From assembly GCA_021803325.1 (NCBI GenBank), contig JAJZLP010000144.1:1-42534 (forward strand): DNA of 42,534 nt, given 5' to 3'. This document shows positions 25,318 through 33,514 of this stretch, piece after piece. Under the pieces are notes generated by a model that worked only from the letters and a program-made list of their open reading frames with translations, was not told where the DNA came from and ran no database searches. Position numbers and translations under genes: made by a program. This stretch comes from Actinomycetes bacterium. GTDB lineage: Bacteria > Actinomycetota > Acidimicrobiia > Acidimicrobiales > UBA8190. Positions within the stretch are counted from its first letter, which is position 1. Each line of letters begins with the position of its first letter.

Positions 25318-26127
25318 ATGGCCGCACTCTCCGGAGTGGACGGCAAGTCGGTGATCGTGACCGGCGGCGGCGGGGGGTTGGGGTCTGCTCTGGCCGCCGA
25401 GCTCTGCCGGCTCGGCGCCCGGGTGGTGGTCTGTGGCCGCACGCAGGCCGCGCTTGACGAGGTCGTCGGCACGATCACGGCCGAGCTCGGTCCTAACCAG
25501 GCGTACGCGGTCACCTGTGATGTCCGTGACCCCGGTTCTGTCCACGCCCTGTTCGATCGGGCCGAGGATCTGCTCGGCGGCATCGACGGGCTCGTCAACA
25601 ACGCGTCTGGCCTGTTCCCGGTCCAGGCGGAGAAGCTCAGCGCCAACGGGTTCGACGCGGTCCTCAAGATCGTGCTGAACGGCACGTGGCACTGCACGTC
25701 CGAGGCCGGCCGGCGGTGGCTGGCGGCAGGGCGCAAGGGTGCGGTCGTCAGCGTCCTGACGCCGTACGCATGGATGGGGGCTCCCGGCATCGTCCACAAC
25801 TCGTCGGCCAAGGGGGGCGTGCTGGCCATGACACGGACGCTGGGCGCCGAATGGGCGGGCCGGGGTGTCCGGGTCAACGCCGTGGCACCCGGGTGGATGC
25901 CGGTCGGGGGCACCGACGTTCTGGCCGGCGACCCGGCCGTGCGGGAGCGGCTGATCCGGTCGATCCCGGCCGGGCGGCTGCTGCGTCCGGAGGAGACCGC
26001 CCGGGCCGTGGCGTACCTGCTCTCCGACGACGCCGACTACATCGTTGGGGAGACTCTGACGATCGACGGGGGGCACCACCTGTCGAAGGGCCTGTACGAA
26101 TTCATGGACGAGATCCCCGGCCGCTGA
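25318..26127 (+). CDS. SDR, 2,4-dienoyl-CoA-reductase-like
   Basis: This 269-residue SDR has TGGGGGLG for nucleotide binding and NNASGLFPV. The usual Tyr of YxxxK is replaced: the segment reads HNSSAKGGVLAM, with only the Lys kept. This variant pattern is typical of 2,4-dienoyl-CoA reductases. The product would remove a double bond from an unsaturated acyl-CoA with NADPH. The start is ATG 25318 with AAGGAGGAC at 25304-25312. It lies 60 bases after the mutase small subunit and is probably the last gene of that operon. The C-terminal segment HHLSKGLYEFMDE has no obvious partner. Confidence 0.82.
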   Translation: MAALSGVDGKSVIVTGGGGGLGSALAAELCRLGARVVVCGRTQAALDEVVGTITAELGPNQAYAVTCDVRDPGSVHALFDRAEDLLGGIDGLVNNASGLFPVQAEKLSANGFDAVLKIVLNGTWHCTSEAGRRWLAAGRKGAVVSVLTPYAWMGAPGIVHNSSAKGGVLAMTRTLGAEWAGRGVRVNAVAPGWMPVGGTDVLAGDPAVRERLIRSIPAGRLLRPEETARAVAYLLSDDADYIVGETLTIDGGHHLSKGLYEFMDEIPGR

Positions 26128-26178
26128 TCCTGTTCACCGGGGGCATCGGCCTCGGCTGCGCCGTCGGGCGCTACGCTT

Positions 26179-26194
26179 GCTTGCAGCTGCAAGC
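26179..26194. promoter_or_regulatory. 16-bp perfect palindrome upstream of merR-1
   Basis: GCTTGCAGCTGCAAGC is a perfect palindrome 31 bases before the ATG of the MerR gene and within the expected promoter zone. A site of this position is commonly an autoregulatory operator. It differs in sequence from the ACGT-N3-ACGT motif used elsewhere in the window. Confidence 0.5.
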
Positions 26195-26224
26195 GAACGT
26201 TGTACGTGCCGAGGGGGATTGTGG

Positions 26225-26755
26225 ATGTCCAGCCGCGAGCGCAAGCCGGTGCCAGCGTCATCCAGGCCGGGTCGCACCCGGCTGGCCGTGACCGGGCGGG
26301 CGCCGAAAGCCGCTGCTCCCAGCCCGGAGGAGGAGACGCTCAGCATCGGTGAGCTGGCCAGGCGGACGAACGTGTCCACCCGGACCATCCGCTACTACGA
26401 GGAGCTCGGCATCCTGCCCGAGCCGGAGCGGACGTCGGGGGGCACCCGCCGGTACCCAGCGGACTACGTCTTCTACGTCGAGGGAGCCAAGGTCCTGAAG
26501 CAGCTCGGGTTCGGGCTCGAGGAGATCGCCGAGCTGGGCAAGTTCGCGCTGACCGGAGCATCGGCGTCCGAGCGGACGCGGGCGATCATGCGGGAGAAGC
26601 TGAGCGAGCTGAACCACCGGATCCGGGTGCTGGACCGCCTGCACGACTTGGCGGTCGAGGCGTCTGCACAGCCAGCGTCGAACGACGCGCCCGGGCCCGA
26701 GCTGCTCCGCTGGGCCACCGAGGAGCACGGCGGCCGGGCTGCCACAGGCGACTGA
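26225..26755 (+). CDS. MerR-family regulator 1
   Basis: This 176-residue regulator has a MerR helix-turn-helix from about residue 38: TLSIGELARRTNVSTRTIRY then YEELGILPEPERTSGGTRRY. A dimerisation helix follows (EKLSELNHRIRVLDRLHDL). The C-terminus is short, with no metal-binding Cys cluster and no large effector domain, so the effector may be a small acyl compound. ATG 26225 has GAGGGGGA at 26211-26218. Its DNA-binding part is almost the same as that of regulator 2 at 33515-34036. Confidence 0.9.
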   Translation: MSSRERKPVPASSRPGRTRLAVTGRAPKAAAPSPEEETLSIGELARRTNVSTRTIRYYEELGILPEPERTSGGTRRYPADYVFYVEGAKVLKQLGFGLEEIAELGKFALTGASASERTRAIMREKLSELNHRIRVLDRLHDLAVEASAQPASNDAPGPELLRWATEEHGGRAATGD

Positions 26756-26767
26756 CGGGCACACCAG

Positions 26768-26843
26768 CCACACGGGGCGCACCGCCCACACAGGCACACA
26801 GCCCACACGGGGCGCACAGCCACACAGCCCACACGGGGCGCAC
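26768..26843 (+). repeat. Three short direct repeats
   Basis: CCACACGGGGCGCAC occurs at 26768-26782, 26803-26817 and 26829-26843. Copies 2 and 3 share a longer 25-base unit at 26-base spacing. They lie after merR-1, in a CAC-rich stretch. No function is evident; unequal spacing and lack of dyad rule out a CRISPR array. Confidence 0.6.
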
Positions 26844-26922
26844 AGGTACACACCCGGCTAACAGCCGCCGGCACCCGTTCGTCGCTCGCAGCAGCGGTTG
26901 CATGCGCGCGATCAAGCATGAT

Positions 26923-26939
26923 ATAACGTCTGACGTCAA
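26923..26939. promoter_or_regulatory. Operator copy 5, upstream of MaoC hydratase
   Basis: ATAACGT-CTG-ACGTCAA matches the motif core and one arm, and the minus strand reads TTGACGT-CAG-ACGTTAT. It lies 29 bases before the ATG at 26968. Confidence 0.65.
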
Positions 26940-26967
26940 GTGTTAATCACGAGGGCCTGGGGCACGG

Positions 26968-27423
26968 ATGTTCGACCGGTACTACGAGGAGCTCGAGATC
27001 GGCGAGCGCCGTGAATTCAGCGGTGTCACGATCACCGAGACGCACGTCGTGAACTTCGCAGGCGTCACCGGGGACCACTTCGGCCTCCACATGGACGCCG
27101 AGTACGCGAAGACGACGCCGTTCGGGCAGCGGATCGCCCACGGCCTGCTGGTGCTGTCGTGCGGCGCGGGCCTGATCCCGCTCCTTCCCGGGCGCGTGCA
27201 GGCCTTCATGGGCATGGACGAGGTGCGGTTCCTGGCGCCGGTCTTCTTCGGTGACACGGTCCACCCCGTGATGGAGGTCCTCGAAAAGCAGGACAAGAAG
27301 TCCGGGGGCACGGTGGTGATCCAGGAGGACATCGTCAACCAGAAGGGCGACGTCGTGGTGTCGGCGAAGATCAGGATCTGGGTCGGATCGAACCCGGAGC
27401 ACGCGCCGGCACCATCCGCCTGA
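26968..27423 (+). CDS. MaoC-like (R)-enoyl-CoA hydratase
   Basis: This 151-residue hot-dog protein contains FAGVTGDHFGLHMDAEYAKT and AHGLLVLS, matching the R-hydratase motif with the catalytic Asp and His (D-H-F-G-L-H). ATG 26968 begins MFDRYYEELEIGERREFSG. It should hydrate a 2-enoyl-CoA in the cytosol. It heads an operon with the acyl-CoA dehydrogenase 74 bases downstream, under operator copy 5. Confidence 0.88.
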   Translation: MFDRYYEELEIGERREFSGVTITETHVVNFAGVTGDHFGLHMDAEYAKTTPFGQRIAHGLLVLSCGAGLIPLLPGRVQAFMGMDEVRFLAPVFFGDTVHPVMEVLEKQDKKSGGTVVIQEDIVNQKGDVVVSAKIRIWVGSNPEHAPAPSA

Positions 27424-27497
27424 CCCATCCACACCGAACTGTGGCCCGACGCACCGGCGGTAGCGGTGACGACCGGGTCGGCAACGACGGAGACGCC

Positions 27498-28646
27498 ATG
27501 GACCGCAACCTCTTCGAGCCCGAGCACCTCGCTTTCCGTGACTCGGTGCGTAGCTTTATCGAGCGCCACGTGGCGAAGGACTACGAGCGCTGGGAACACG
27601 AGGGCATGGTCGACCGGCTCTTGTGGAACCGGGCTGGAGAGAGCGGCTTCCTCGGGATGTCGGTCCCCGAGGAGCACGGTGGCGGCGGCGTGCGGGACTT
27701 TCGCTTCAACGCGGTGCTGACCGAGGAGCTCGCGGGATCGAACATGCTGTCGCTCTCGTCGGGGTTCGGCCTGCACAACGACGTGGTGGCGCCCTATCTC
27801 GTGGAGCTGGGCACCCCGGAGCAGCATGCCCGCTGGCTACCGGGCTTCTGCACCGGTGACATCGTCACCGCCATCGCCATGACGGAGCCGGACGCCGGAA
27901 GCGACCTGAAAGGGGTGCGCACCACGGCACGCCGCGATGGCGGCTCCTACGTCCTCAACGGCACCAAGACGTTCATCACCAACGGGATCCACGCGGATCT
28001 CGTCATTGTCGTGGCCAAGACCGACCCGCAGGCGGGTGCGCGGGGGATGAGCCTGCTGGTGGTCGAGCGGGGGATGCCGGGGTTCGAACGAGGCCGCCGG
28101 CTGTCGAAAGCGGGCATGCACGCCCAGGACACTGCCGAGCTGGTGTTCGACGACGTGCGCGTGCCGGCCGAGAACCTGCTCGGCGACGAGAACGGCGCGT
28201 TCGGCCACCTGATGGACAACCTGCCCCAGGAGCGGCTGTCGATCGCCGTCGTCGCTGGCGCCGCTGCCCGCGCCGCTTTTGCCTGGACGGTTGCCTACTG
28301 CCGCGACCGCAAGGCCTTCGGTCAGGCGATCGGCAGCTTCCAGAACAGCCGGTTCAAGCTTGCCGAGATGGCGACGGAGATCGACGTCACCCAGCACTAC
28401 ATCGACCAGTGCGTGCTCGAGCACAACGCGGGCCGGCTCACCGCGGTCGGTGCCGCCAAGGTGAAGTGGTGGTCGACCGAGGTCATGAAGCGCGTGGCCG
28501 ACACGTGTGTGCAGCTGCACGGCGGCTACGGCTACATGGACGAGTACCCGATCTCGCGCGCCTGGAGGGACGCCCGGGTCCATACGATCTTCGGCGGGAC
28601 CACCGAGATCATGAAGGAGATCATCGGCCGGGACCTCGGCTTCTGA
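27498..28646 (+). CDS. Acyl-CoA dehydrogenase (IVD/LCAD-type catalytic Glu)
   Basis: This 382-residue flavoenzyme shows IAMTEPDAGSDLKGVRT, LNGTKTFITNG, and HTIFGGTTEIMKEIIGRDLGF. At the MCAD Glu position it has Gly, while Glu245 in LPQERLSIA lies where isovaleryl- and long-chain acyl-CoA dehydrogenases keep their base. It should therefore prefer a branched or long substrate. Start ATG 27498 begins MDRNLFEPEHLAFRDSV. It ends facing the convergent flavoprotein gene with a hairpin between. Confidence 0.92.
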   Translation: MDRNLFEPEHLAFRDSVRSFIERHVAKDYERWEHEGMVDRLLWNRAGESGFLGMSVPEEHGGGGVRDFRFNAVLTEELAGSNMLSLSSGFGLHNDVVAPYLVELGTPEQHARWLPGFCTGDIVTAIAMTEPDAGSDLKGVRTTARRDGGSYVLNGTKTFITNGIHADLVIVVAKTDPQAGARGMSLLVVERGMPGFERGRRLSKAGMHAQDTAELVFDDVRVPAENLLGDENGAFGHLMDNLPQERLSIAVVAGAAARAAFAWTVAYCRDRKAFGQAIGSFQNSRFKLAEMATEIDVTQHYIDQCVLEHNAGRLTAVGAAKVKWWSTEVMKRVADTCVQLHGGYGYMDEYPISRAWRDARVHTIFGGTTEIMKEIIGRDLGF

Positions 28647-28652
28647 CGACTG

Positions 28653-28680
28653 GTCCCTCGGCTGCTGGGGGCCGGGACCT
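28653..28680. terminator. Hairpin between convergent genes
   Basis: GGTCCC at 28653-28658 pairs with GGGACC at 28675-28680, with a further GGC/GCC inside. It sits between the acyl-CoA dehydrogenase stop and the convergent flavoprotein stop. There is no T-tract; it could serve both directions. Confidence 0.45.
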
Positions 28681-28684
28681 GAGC

Positions 28685-30148
28685 TCAGACCGCTCGCCGT
28701 CGTGCGGCGTGGCAGCCGGCGATCCGGCCGAAGAACGAGCCGGGACCGAGGCTCAGGCCGCTCGCGTACCCCTTGCCGTCCTGCGCGATGGTGGATGCGC
28801 ACGCACCTGCTGCATACAGCCCGACCACCGGGTGGCCTTGGGGCGTCAGCACCTGGGCATCGGCGTTGGTCCGCAGCCCGCCGAGGGTCATGAACAGGTA
28901 CGACGACGTGGTGAACGACAGGTCGAACGCCGCCCACGGCCCGTTCGTGAGCGGCACGAGCCAGTCGGGGTGCTTCAAGAATTGTACGTCCTCGCCGCGC
29001 TCGGCGCACTCGTTGTAGGTCGACAGCGTGGTCACGAGCGCGCCGGCAGGCATGGCTAGGGCCTGCTCCATCTCCTCGACGGTCTCCCAACCGTCGACCA
29101 GCGAGTGCCGATGGGAGGTGATCTTCGGGTAGGCGAACGTCTCGGCGTCGACGATGAGGTAGGCCTTCTGGTCGGGCTGTTCCATGATGAACGCAGCTGT
29201 CCGACCGTGATAGGAGTCCTCGGCGACGAAGCGCTCGCCGCGCTGGTTGACGAGGATCCCTCTGATGAGCCCGCTGGGTGGGTAGAAGGAACCGGTTGCA
29301 ATGATCCCGCCCATGCCGTGCGTGCCGGCGCCCGCCGACATGCCGAGCACGATGCCCGAACCGTCGTTCGAGGGGATGCCGAGCGGTTCGGAGGTGGCGG
29401 CCAGCTGCGGCACGTGCTCGGCGAGCATCGCCGGGTTGAAGGTGAAACCACCGGTGCCGAGCACCACGCCCCGGCGCGCGCGCAGGTAGACGTCGGAGCC
29501 GTCGCGCCGGGCGCGCACGCCGACGACCCCACCCTCGTCGCCGGTGACGAGCGCAGACACCCGCGTGTCGACCATCGCCGGGACCTGCTCGGCTCGGCAG
29601 GTGGCCAGGATCGCGTTCATGGCCACCGCACCGGCGTGCTCGCCTTGGCCGGCGACCTTGTGGCCACGCGGTGCCGGCCGGGCGATCTCCCGGTAGGGCC
29701 ACACCTTTTCGTTGCCGGTGCTGAACAACCCCGTCGTATCGGTCAGGATGACCGACTTGCCGCCGAAGTAGCTTCGCTCGAACGGCACGCCCTGCGCTTC
29801 GAGCCAGTCGAAGTGCGCTGGGCTTCCCGAGCAGTAGGCCCGCACGATCGCCGCGTCCGGCGTGCTGCTGCTGGCGAGCAGGAACCTGTACATGGTCTCC
29901 GGGTCGTCCTCATGCCCGAGCTCCCGCTGCAGCGCCGTGCCGCCACCGAGGTAGAAGATGCCGGACGAGGTGATGCTGGCACCGCCGGGGCCGCTGGTCC
30001 CCTCCACGACGAGCACCTCGGCGCCCGCTCGCTGCGCCTCGAGCGCGGCGCTCGCCCCGGCGATCCCATAGCCGACGACGACCACGTCCACCGTCTCGTC
30101 CCATGCTGGCACCGTGTCAGCGGCGAGCGGCGCGATGTGCTCCGACAT
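28685..30148 (-). CDS. FAD-dependent dehydrogenase (fumarate reductase / KstD-type fold)
   Basis: This 487-residue flavoprotein has the dinucleotide motif VVGYGIAGASAALEAQRAG (glycines at 26, 28 and 31), GPGGASITSSGIFYLGGGT, VVLGTGGF, and a C-terminal FAD segment GKGYASGLSLGPGSFFGR. It belongs to the FAD_binding_2 group that includes fumarate/urocanate reductases and 3-ketosteroid dehydrogenases. No signal peptide is seen. It may oxidise or reduce a ketone-conjugated double bond. It is divergent from an acyl-CoA dehydrogenase; the shared 87-base gap holds a half operator. Confidence 0.82.
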   Translation of the reverse strand: MSEHIAPLAADTVPAWDETVDVVVVGYGIAGASAALEAQRAGAEVLVVEGTSGPGGASITSSGIFYLGGGTALQRELGHEDDPETMYRFLLASSSTPDAAIVRAYCSGSPAHFDWLEAQGVPFERSYFGGKSVILTDTTGLFSTGNEKVWPYREIARPAPRGHKVAGQGEHAGAVAMNAILATCRAEQVPAMVDTRVSALVTGDEGGVVGVRARRDGSDVYLRARRGVVLGTGGFTFNPAMLAEHVPQLAATSEPLGIPSNDGSGIVLGMSAGAGTHGMGGIIATGSFYPPSGLIRGILVNQRGERFVAEDSYHGRTAAFIMEQPDQKAYLIVDAETFAYPKITSHRHSLVDGWETVEEMEQALAMPAGALVTTLSTYNECAERGEDVQFLKHPDWLVPLTNGPWAAFDLSFTTSSYLFMTLGGLRTNADAQVLTPQGHPVVGLYAAGACASTIAQDGKGYASGLSLGPGSFFGRIAGCHAARRRAV

Positions 30149-30198
30149 GGCTCCCTCCTTGGCAGCGGCCTACCCGACTGAGGCTACTCAGATAGGCA

Positions 30199-30206
30199 CT
30201 TAACGT
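30199..30206. promoter_or_regulatory. Half-site of the recurring operator
   Basis: CTTAACGT matches one arm and core of the motif; the other arm (AAGGAAG) does not. It lies between the divergent flavoprotein and acyl-CoA dehydrogenase genes, 30 bases before the latter. It may be a weak or lost site. Confidence 0.3.
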
Positions 30207-30235
30207 CCAAAGGAAGGTTTTGATACCATGCGCGT

Positions 30236-31441
30236 ATGGACTTCGACCTGTCGCCGGTGGCACGCGACGCCTGTGATCGGATGTGGCAGTTCATGCGGGA
30301 GGAGGTCTTCCCCGCGGAACCGCTGTGGCGTGAGCAGCTGCGCCAGCACGGCGAGCACAGCCACCCGCCGGTCATGGAGCGCCTGAAGGAGTCTGCCCGC
30401 AGGCGTGGGCTGTGGAACCTGTTCCTGCCCGAGGTGTCGGGAATGAGCAACGTGGACTACGCCGCGGTCGCCGAGATCTCCGGCTGGTCGCCCGTGATCG
30501 CACCCGAGGCGATCAACTGCCAGGCGCCCGACACCGGCAACATGGAGACGCTGAGCCTGTTCGCGACGCCGGAGCAGAAGGCGGTGTGGCTCGAGCCGCT
30601 GCTTGCCGGCGAGATCCGTTCTGCGTTCGCGATGAGCGAGCCCGATGTCGCCTCCTCCGACGCGACGAACATCGCCACGGTCATCCGCCGGGAAGGCGAC
30701 GAGTACGTCATCAACGGGCGCAAGTGGTGGATCACGGGGCCGGCCGACGAACGCTGTGCCGTCTTCATCGTGATGGGCAAGACCGATCCGAGCGCTGACC
30801 CGCACCGCCAGCAGTCGATGGTCCTCGTCCCCCGGGACACGCCGGGCCTGCAGATCGAACGGCACCTGCCGATCTTCGGCTACCAGGACCAGCACGGGCA
30901 CTCCGAGATCGTGCTGCGCGGTGTCCGGGTGCCGATCACGAACCTGCTCGGGGCCGAGGGTGATGGGTTCCGGATCGCCCAGGCGCGGCTCGGGCCGGGT
31001 CGCATCCACCACGCCATGCGGGCGATCGGCATGGCGGAGCGGGCGATCGCATTGATGGTCGACCGGGCAAAGTCCCGTTCGGCGTTCGGCGCGAAGCTGT
31101 GGGAGCACGGCGCCGTGCAGGAGCTGGTGGCGCAGTCGCGGATCGAGATCGACCAGGTGCGCCTGTACGTGTACCACACCGCCTGGCTGATCGACCGGTT
31201 CGGGGCGAAGGGGGCACGGTCGGAGATCGCGGGGATCAAGGTGGCTGCACCGGCGATGGCCACCCGCGTCATCGACCGCGCCATGGAGGTGTTCGGCGCC
31301 ATGGGCTTGAGCGACGACACGCCGCTCGCCTACTTCTACGCCTGGGCCCGAGCGCTTCGGGTCGTCGACGGCCCCGACGCCGTGCACCGCAGAACGATCG
31401 CACGCCAGGAGCTGCGCCGCGAGCGGCCCTACATCGGCTAG
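30236..31441 (+). CDS. Acyl-CoA dehydrogenase, ACAD10/11- and LvaC-like
   Basis: This 401-residue protein has the ACAD11-type features: FAMSEPDVASSDATNI, INGRKWWITGPADERC, and the end RVVDGPDAVHRRTIARQELR. At the catalytic position it has Asp378 (VDGPD) rather than Glu. In ACAD10/11 and LvaC such enzymes act after a kinase has phosphorylated a 4-hydroxyacyl-CoA. An APH-type kinase with its small partner is at 1978-3509. ATG 30236 begins MDFDLSPVARDACDRMW. The link to the kinase is inference across 27 kb. Confidence 0.87.
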   Translation: MDFDLSPVARDACDRMWQFMREEVFPAEPLWREQLRQHGEHSHPPVMERLKESARRRGLWNLFLPEVSGMSNVDYAAVAEISGWSPVIAPEAINCQAPDTGNMETLSLFATPEQKAVWLEPLLAGEIRSAFAMSEPDVASSDATNIATVIRREGDEYVINGRKWWITGPADERCAVFIVMGKTDPSADPHRQQSMVLVPRDTPGLQIERHLPIFGYQDQHGHSEIVLRGVRVPITNLLGAEGDGFRIAQARLGPGRIHHAMRAIGMAERAIALMVDRAKSRSAFGAKLWEHGAVQELVAQSRIEIDQVRLYVYHTAWLIDRFGAKGARSEIAGIKVAAPAMATRVIDRAMEVFGAMGLSDDTPLAYFYAWARALRVVDGPDAVHRRTIARQELRRERPYIG

Positions 31442-31626
31442 GGGACGAGCAGCCAGCAGGCGAGCTGGGCTGGAGCGCTCTCAAGCTCGGCACGGGTCGT
31501 TGCACACGTCCGCCGCACCGCCGGTTCGATGTGTCCCCGACGCGCCAGCCGCCTGCACCGCCGAGCGCGTCGATCTCGTCGTTGTCCGTGGAGCCCGCTG
31601 GCGCTGCCAGGACGAGTGCGTTAGCG

Positions 31627-31643
31627 TTGACGTTGAACGTTAG
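31627..31643. promoter_or_regulatory. Operator copy 6, upstream of enoyl-CoA hydratase 1
   Basis: TTGACGT-TGA-ACGTTAG matches the motif with one arm changed to TTG. It lies 25 bases before the GTG at 31669 and is almost the same as copy 8. A second TTAGCG half lies just upstream at 31621. Confidence 0.7.
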
Positions 31644-31668
31644 ATACGAGCGATCGGAAGGTGTCGCA

Positions 31669-32460
31669 GTGGATGATGTGGAGCGGACGAACAAGGAAAC
31701 GCTGTTCGTGGAGACCTACCTCGAACCGCGGTACGCGGTCATCACCTTGCACCGCCCCGACGTCCTCAACGCCGGGAGCCCGACGCTGTTCCGCGAGCTG
31801 GCGGAGACCATCCAGTCGTTCGACGGGGACGATCGAGTCCGCGCCGTCGTGCTGACCGGCGGCGACAGCCGGGCCTTCTCCGCCGGTGCCGACCTCGGCG
31901 GCATGACCTTCGACAACATGGCGAATTGCCGGAGCTTCATCCGCCAGGCCCACGCGCCGTTCGAGGCGATCGAGCGGCTGCCCAAGCCCGTCATCGCCGC
32001 GGTGAACGGCTACGCGTTCGGCTTCGGGACCGAGATCGTGCTCGCATGTGACCTCGCACTCGCGTCGGACAAGGCCCGGTTCGGTCTGCGCGAGATGAAC
32101 CACGGTTTGGTGCCGGCAGTCACGATCACGCGAGGCATCGACATGATCGGCCGCCGCCGGGTCGCCTGGATGGCGTTCACCTCGGACGACCTGAACGCCG
32201 AGGAGGCCCGGGAGTTCGGGATCGTCAACAAGGTCGTGCCGCACGAGCAGCTCGTAGACGAGTACACGGCGCTTGCCACGAAGATGGCCAAGCGCGCCCC
32301 GCTGGCGATCTCCTACACCAAGTGGACGCTGAACAAGGCGGCAGGAGAGCACTACCGCCAGGGGGAGAACCTGATGCCGGCGATCTTCGCGTCCAAGGAC
32401 GTCGAGGAGGGCCGGAACGCCTTCGCCGAGCGCCGGGACCCGGTGTTCCGCGGTGAATGA
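31669..32460 (+). CDS. Enoyl-CoA hydratase (crotonase family) 1
   Basis: This 263-residue crotonase has both catalytic glutamates of hydratases: Glu122 in GFGTEIVLACD and Glu142 in FGLREMNHGLVPA. The oxyanion-hole segment is AFSAGADLGGM. Start GTG 31669 has GGAAGG at 31656-31661, seven bases away. It should hydrate a 2-enoyl-CoA to the beta-hydroxyacyl-CoA. It leads an operon with the SDR 63 bases downstream. Confidence 0.9.
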   Translation: MDDVERTNKETLFVETYLEPRYAVITLHRPDVLNAGSPTLFRELAETIQSFDGDDRVRAVVLTGGDSRAFSAGADLGGMTFDNMANCRSFIRQAHAPFEAIERLPKPVIAAVNGYAFGFGTEIVLACDLALASDKARFGLREMNHGLVPAVTITRGIDMIGRRRVAWMAFTSDDLNAEEAREFGIVNKVVPHEQLVDEYTALATKMAKRAPLAISYTKWTLNKAAGEHYRQGENLMPAIFASKDVEEGRNAFAERRDPVFRGE

Positions 32461-32523
32461 CAGCCCTCGGACCACGACAGACCGAGTGGCAGCGCTCGGG
32501 TCACGACAGAGAAGGACTGACGT

Positions 32524-33300
32524 ATGAGCGTGCTTGATCAGTTTCGCCTTGACGGGAGAGTGGCGATCGTCACCGGCGCGTCCTCGGGGCTCGGTGCGTC
32601 GTTCGCCGAAGTCCTGGCCGATGCCGGCGCCGACCTGGTGCTCGGCGCCCGCCGGGTGGATCGGCTTGACGAGACCAGGAAGAAGGTGGACCTGCTCGGC
32701 CGGCGATGCCTCGCCGTGGCGACCGACGTGTCCGACGCCGCTCAGTGCAAGCGGCTCGTCGACGCGGCCGTGTCGGAGTACGGCCGGGTGGACGTGCTGG
32801 TCAACAACGCCGGTATCGGCTATGCCACTCCGGCGCACAAGGAAGAGCCGGGCAATTTCAACGACATCCTCCAGATCAACCTGGTGGGTGCCTGGTACAT
32901 GGCCCTGGCGTTCGGTCAGGCATGCATCGCTGCTGGCCATGGAGGATCGATCGTCAACGTGTCGTCGGTGCTCGGCATCAGCGGCAGCGACATCCCACAG
33001 GTCGCCTACTCCGCGTCCAAGGCGGGGTTGCTGGGCATGACCCGGGACCTGGCGATGCAGTGGGGTGGACGGCGGGGCATCCGCGTGAACGCGCTTGCCC
33101 CGAGCTTCTTCGAGTCCGAGCTGACCGGACCGCTGCTGGCGACCGACGTGGGCAAGGAGAAGGTGCTTGCTCGCACCCCCATGGGCCGGGTGGGAGAGGT
33201 CTCGGAGCTCTCCGGTCCACTGCTGCTGCTGGCGTCCGATGCCGGGTCGTACATCAACGGCATCACGCTCGCGGTCGATGGGGGCTGGAGCCTGCACTGA
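32524..33300 (+). CDS. Short-chain dehydrogenase/reductase 2
   Basis: This 258-residue SDR has TGASSGLG, NNAGIGYA, the Ser in NVSSVLG and YSASK. The beginning MSVLDQFRLDGRVAIVTG and the end SYINGITLAVDGGW match SDR 1 (19327-20103) closely and the length is the same. Coming after a hydratase, it should oxidise the beta-hydroxyacyl-CoA. The two may be a duplication serving parallel branches. Confidence 0.9.
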   Translation: MSVLDQFRLDGRVAIVTGASSGLGASFAEVLADAGADLVLGARRVDRLDETRKKVDLLGRRCLAVATDVSDAAQCKRLVDAAVSEYGRVDVLVNNAGIGYATPAHKEEPGNFNDILQINLVGAWYMALAFGQACIAAGHGGSIVNVSSVLGISGSDIPQVAYSASKAGLLGMTRDLAMQWGGRRGIRVNALAPSFFESELTGPLLATDVGKEKVLARTPMGRVGEVSELSGPLLLLASDAGSYINGITLAVDGGWSLH

Positions 33301-33418
33301 GCTCAAGGAGGAGCCGGCGAGCGGACCCCGGTTGCGTCCGCACCGATGGGGGCACGTGCCAACCCCGGGCGACTTGGAGCCACGGGCGGCCGTGCTCTCC
33401 CCGGCGGATCGTCCTTCT

Positions 33419-33453
33419 GCCGGCCAGGGCTGCGGGGCAGGGGCCTGGCCGGC
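33419..33453. terminator. Hairpin between convergent SDR and MerR genes
   Basis: GCCGGCCAGG at 33419-33428 pairs perfectly with 33444-33453, with a 15-base loop. It is located between the SDR stop (33300) and the MerR stop (33515). It has no T-tract. The remaining 33301-33514 region shows nothing else. Confidence 0.5.
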
Positions 33454-33514
33454 GCAGGCCGTCGGTCAGCTCCCGCCCTGGCGTGCGGAGACCCGGCTCG
33501 CGGCGCGGAGGTCG

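Noticed and set aside
26768..26843. Repeats considered as a CRISPR array
   Set aside because: Units are too short, spacing is uneven, spacers are nearly absent and no cas gene is present.
27837..29702. A 621-codon minus-strand frame over the acyl-CoA dehydrogenase and flavoprotein
   Set aside because: It is out of frame with the flavoprotein gene, which has clear FAD motifs, and shows no domain of its own.
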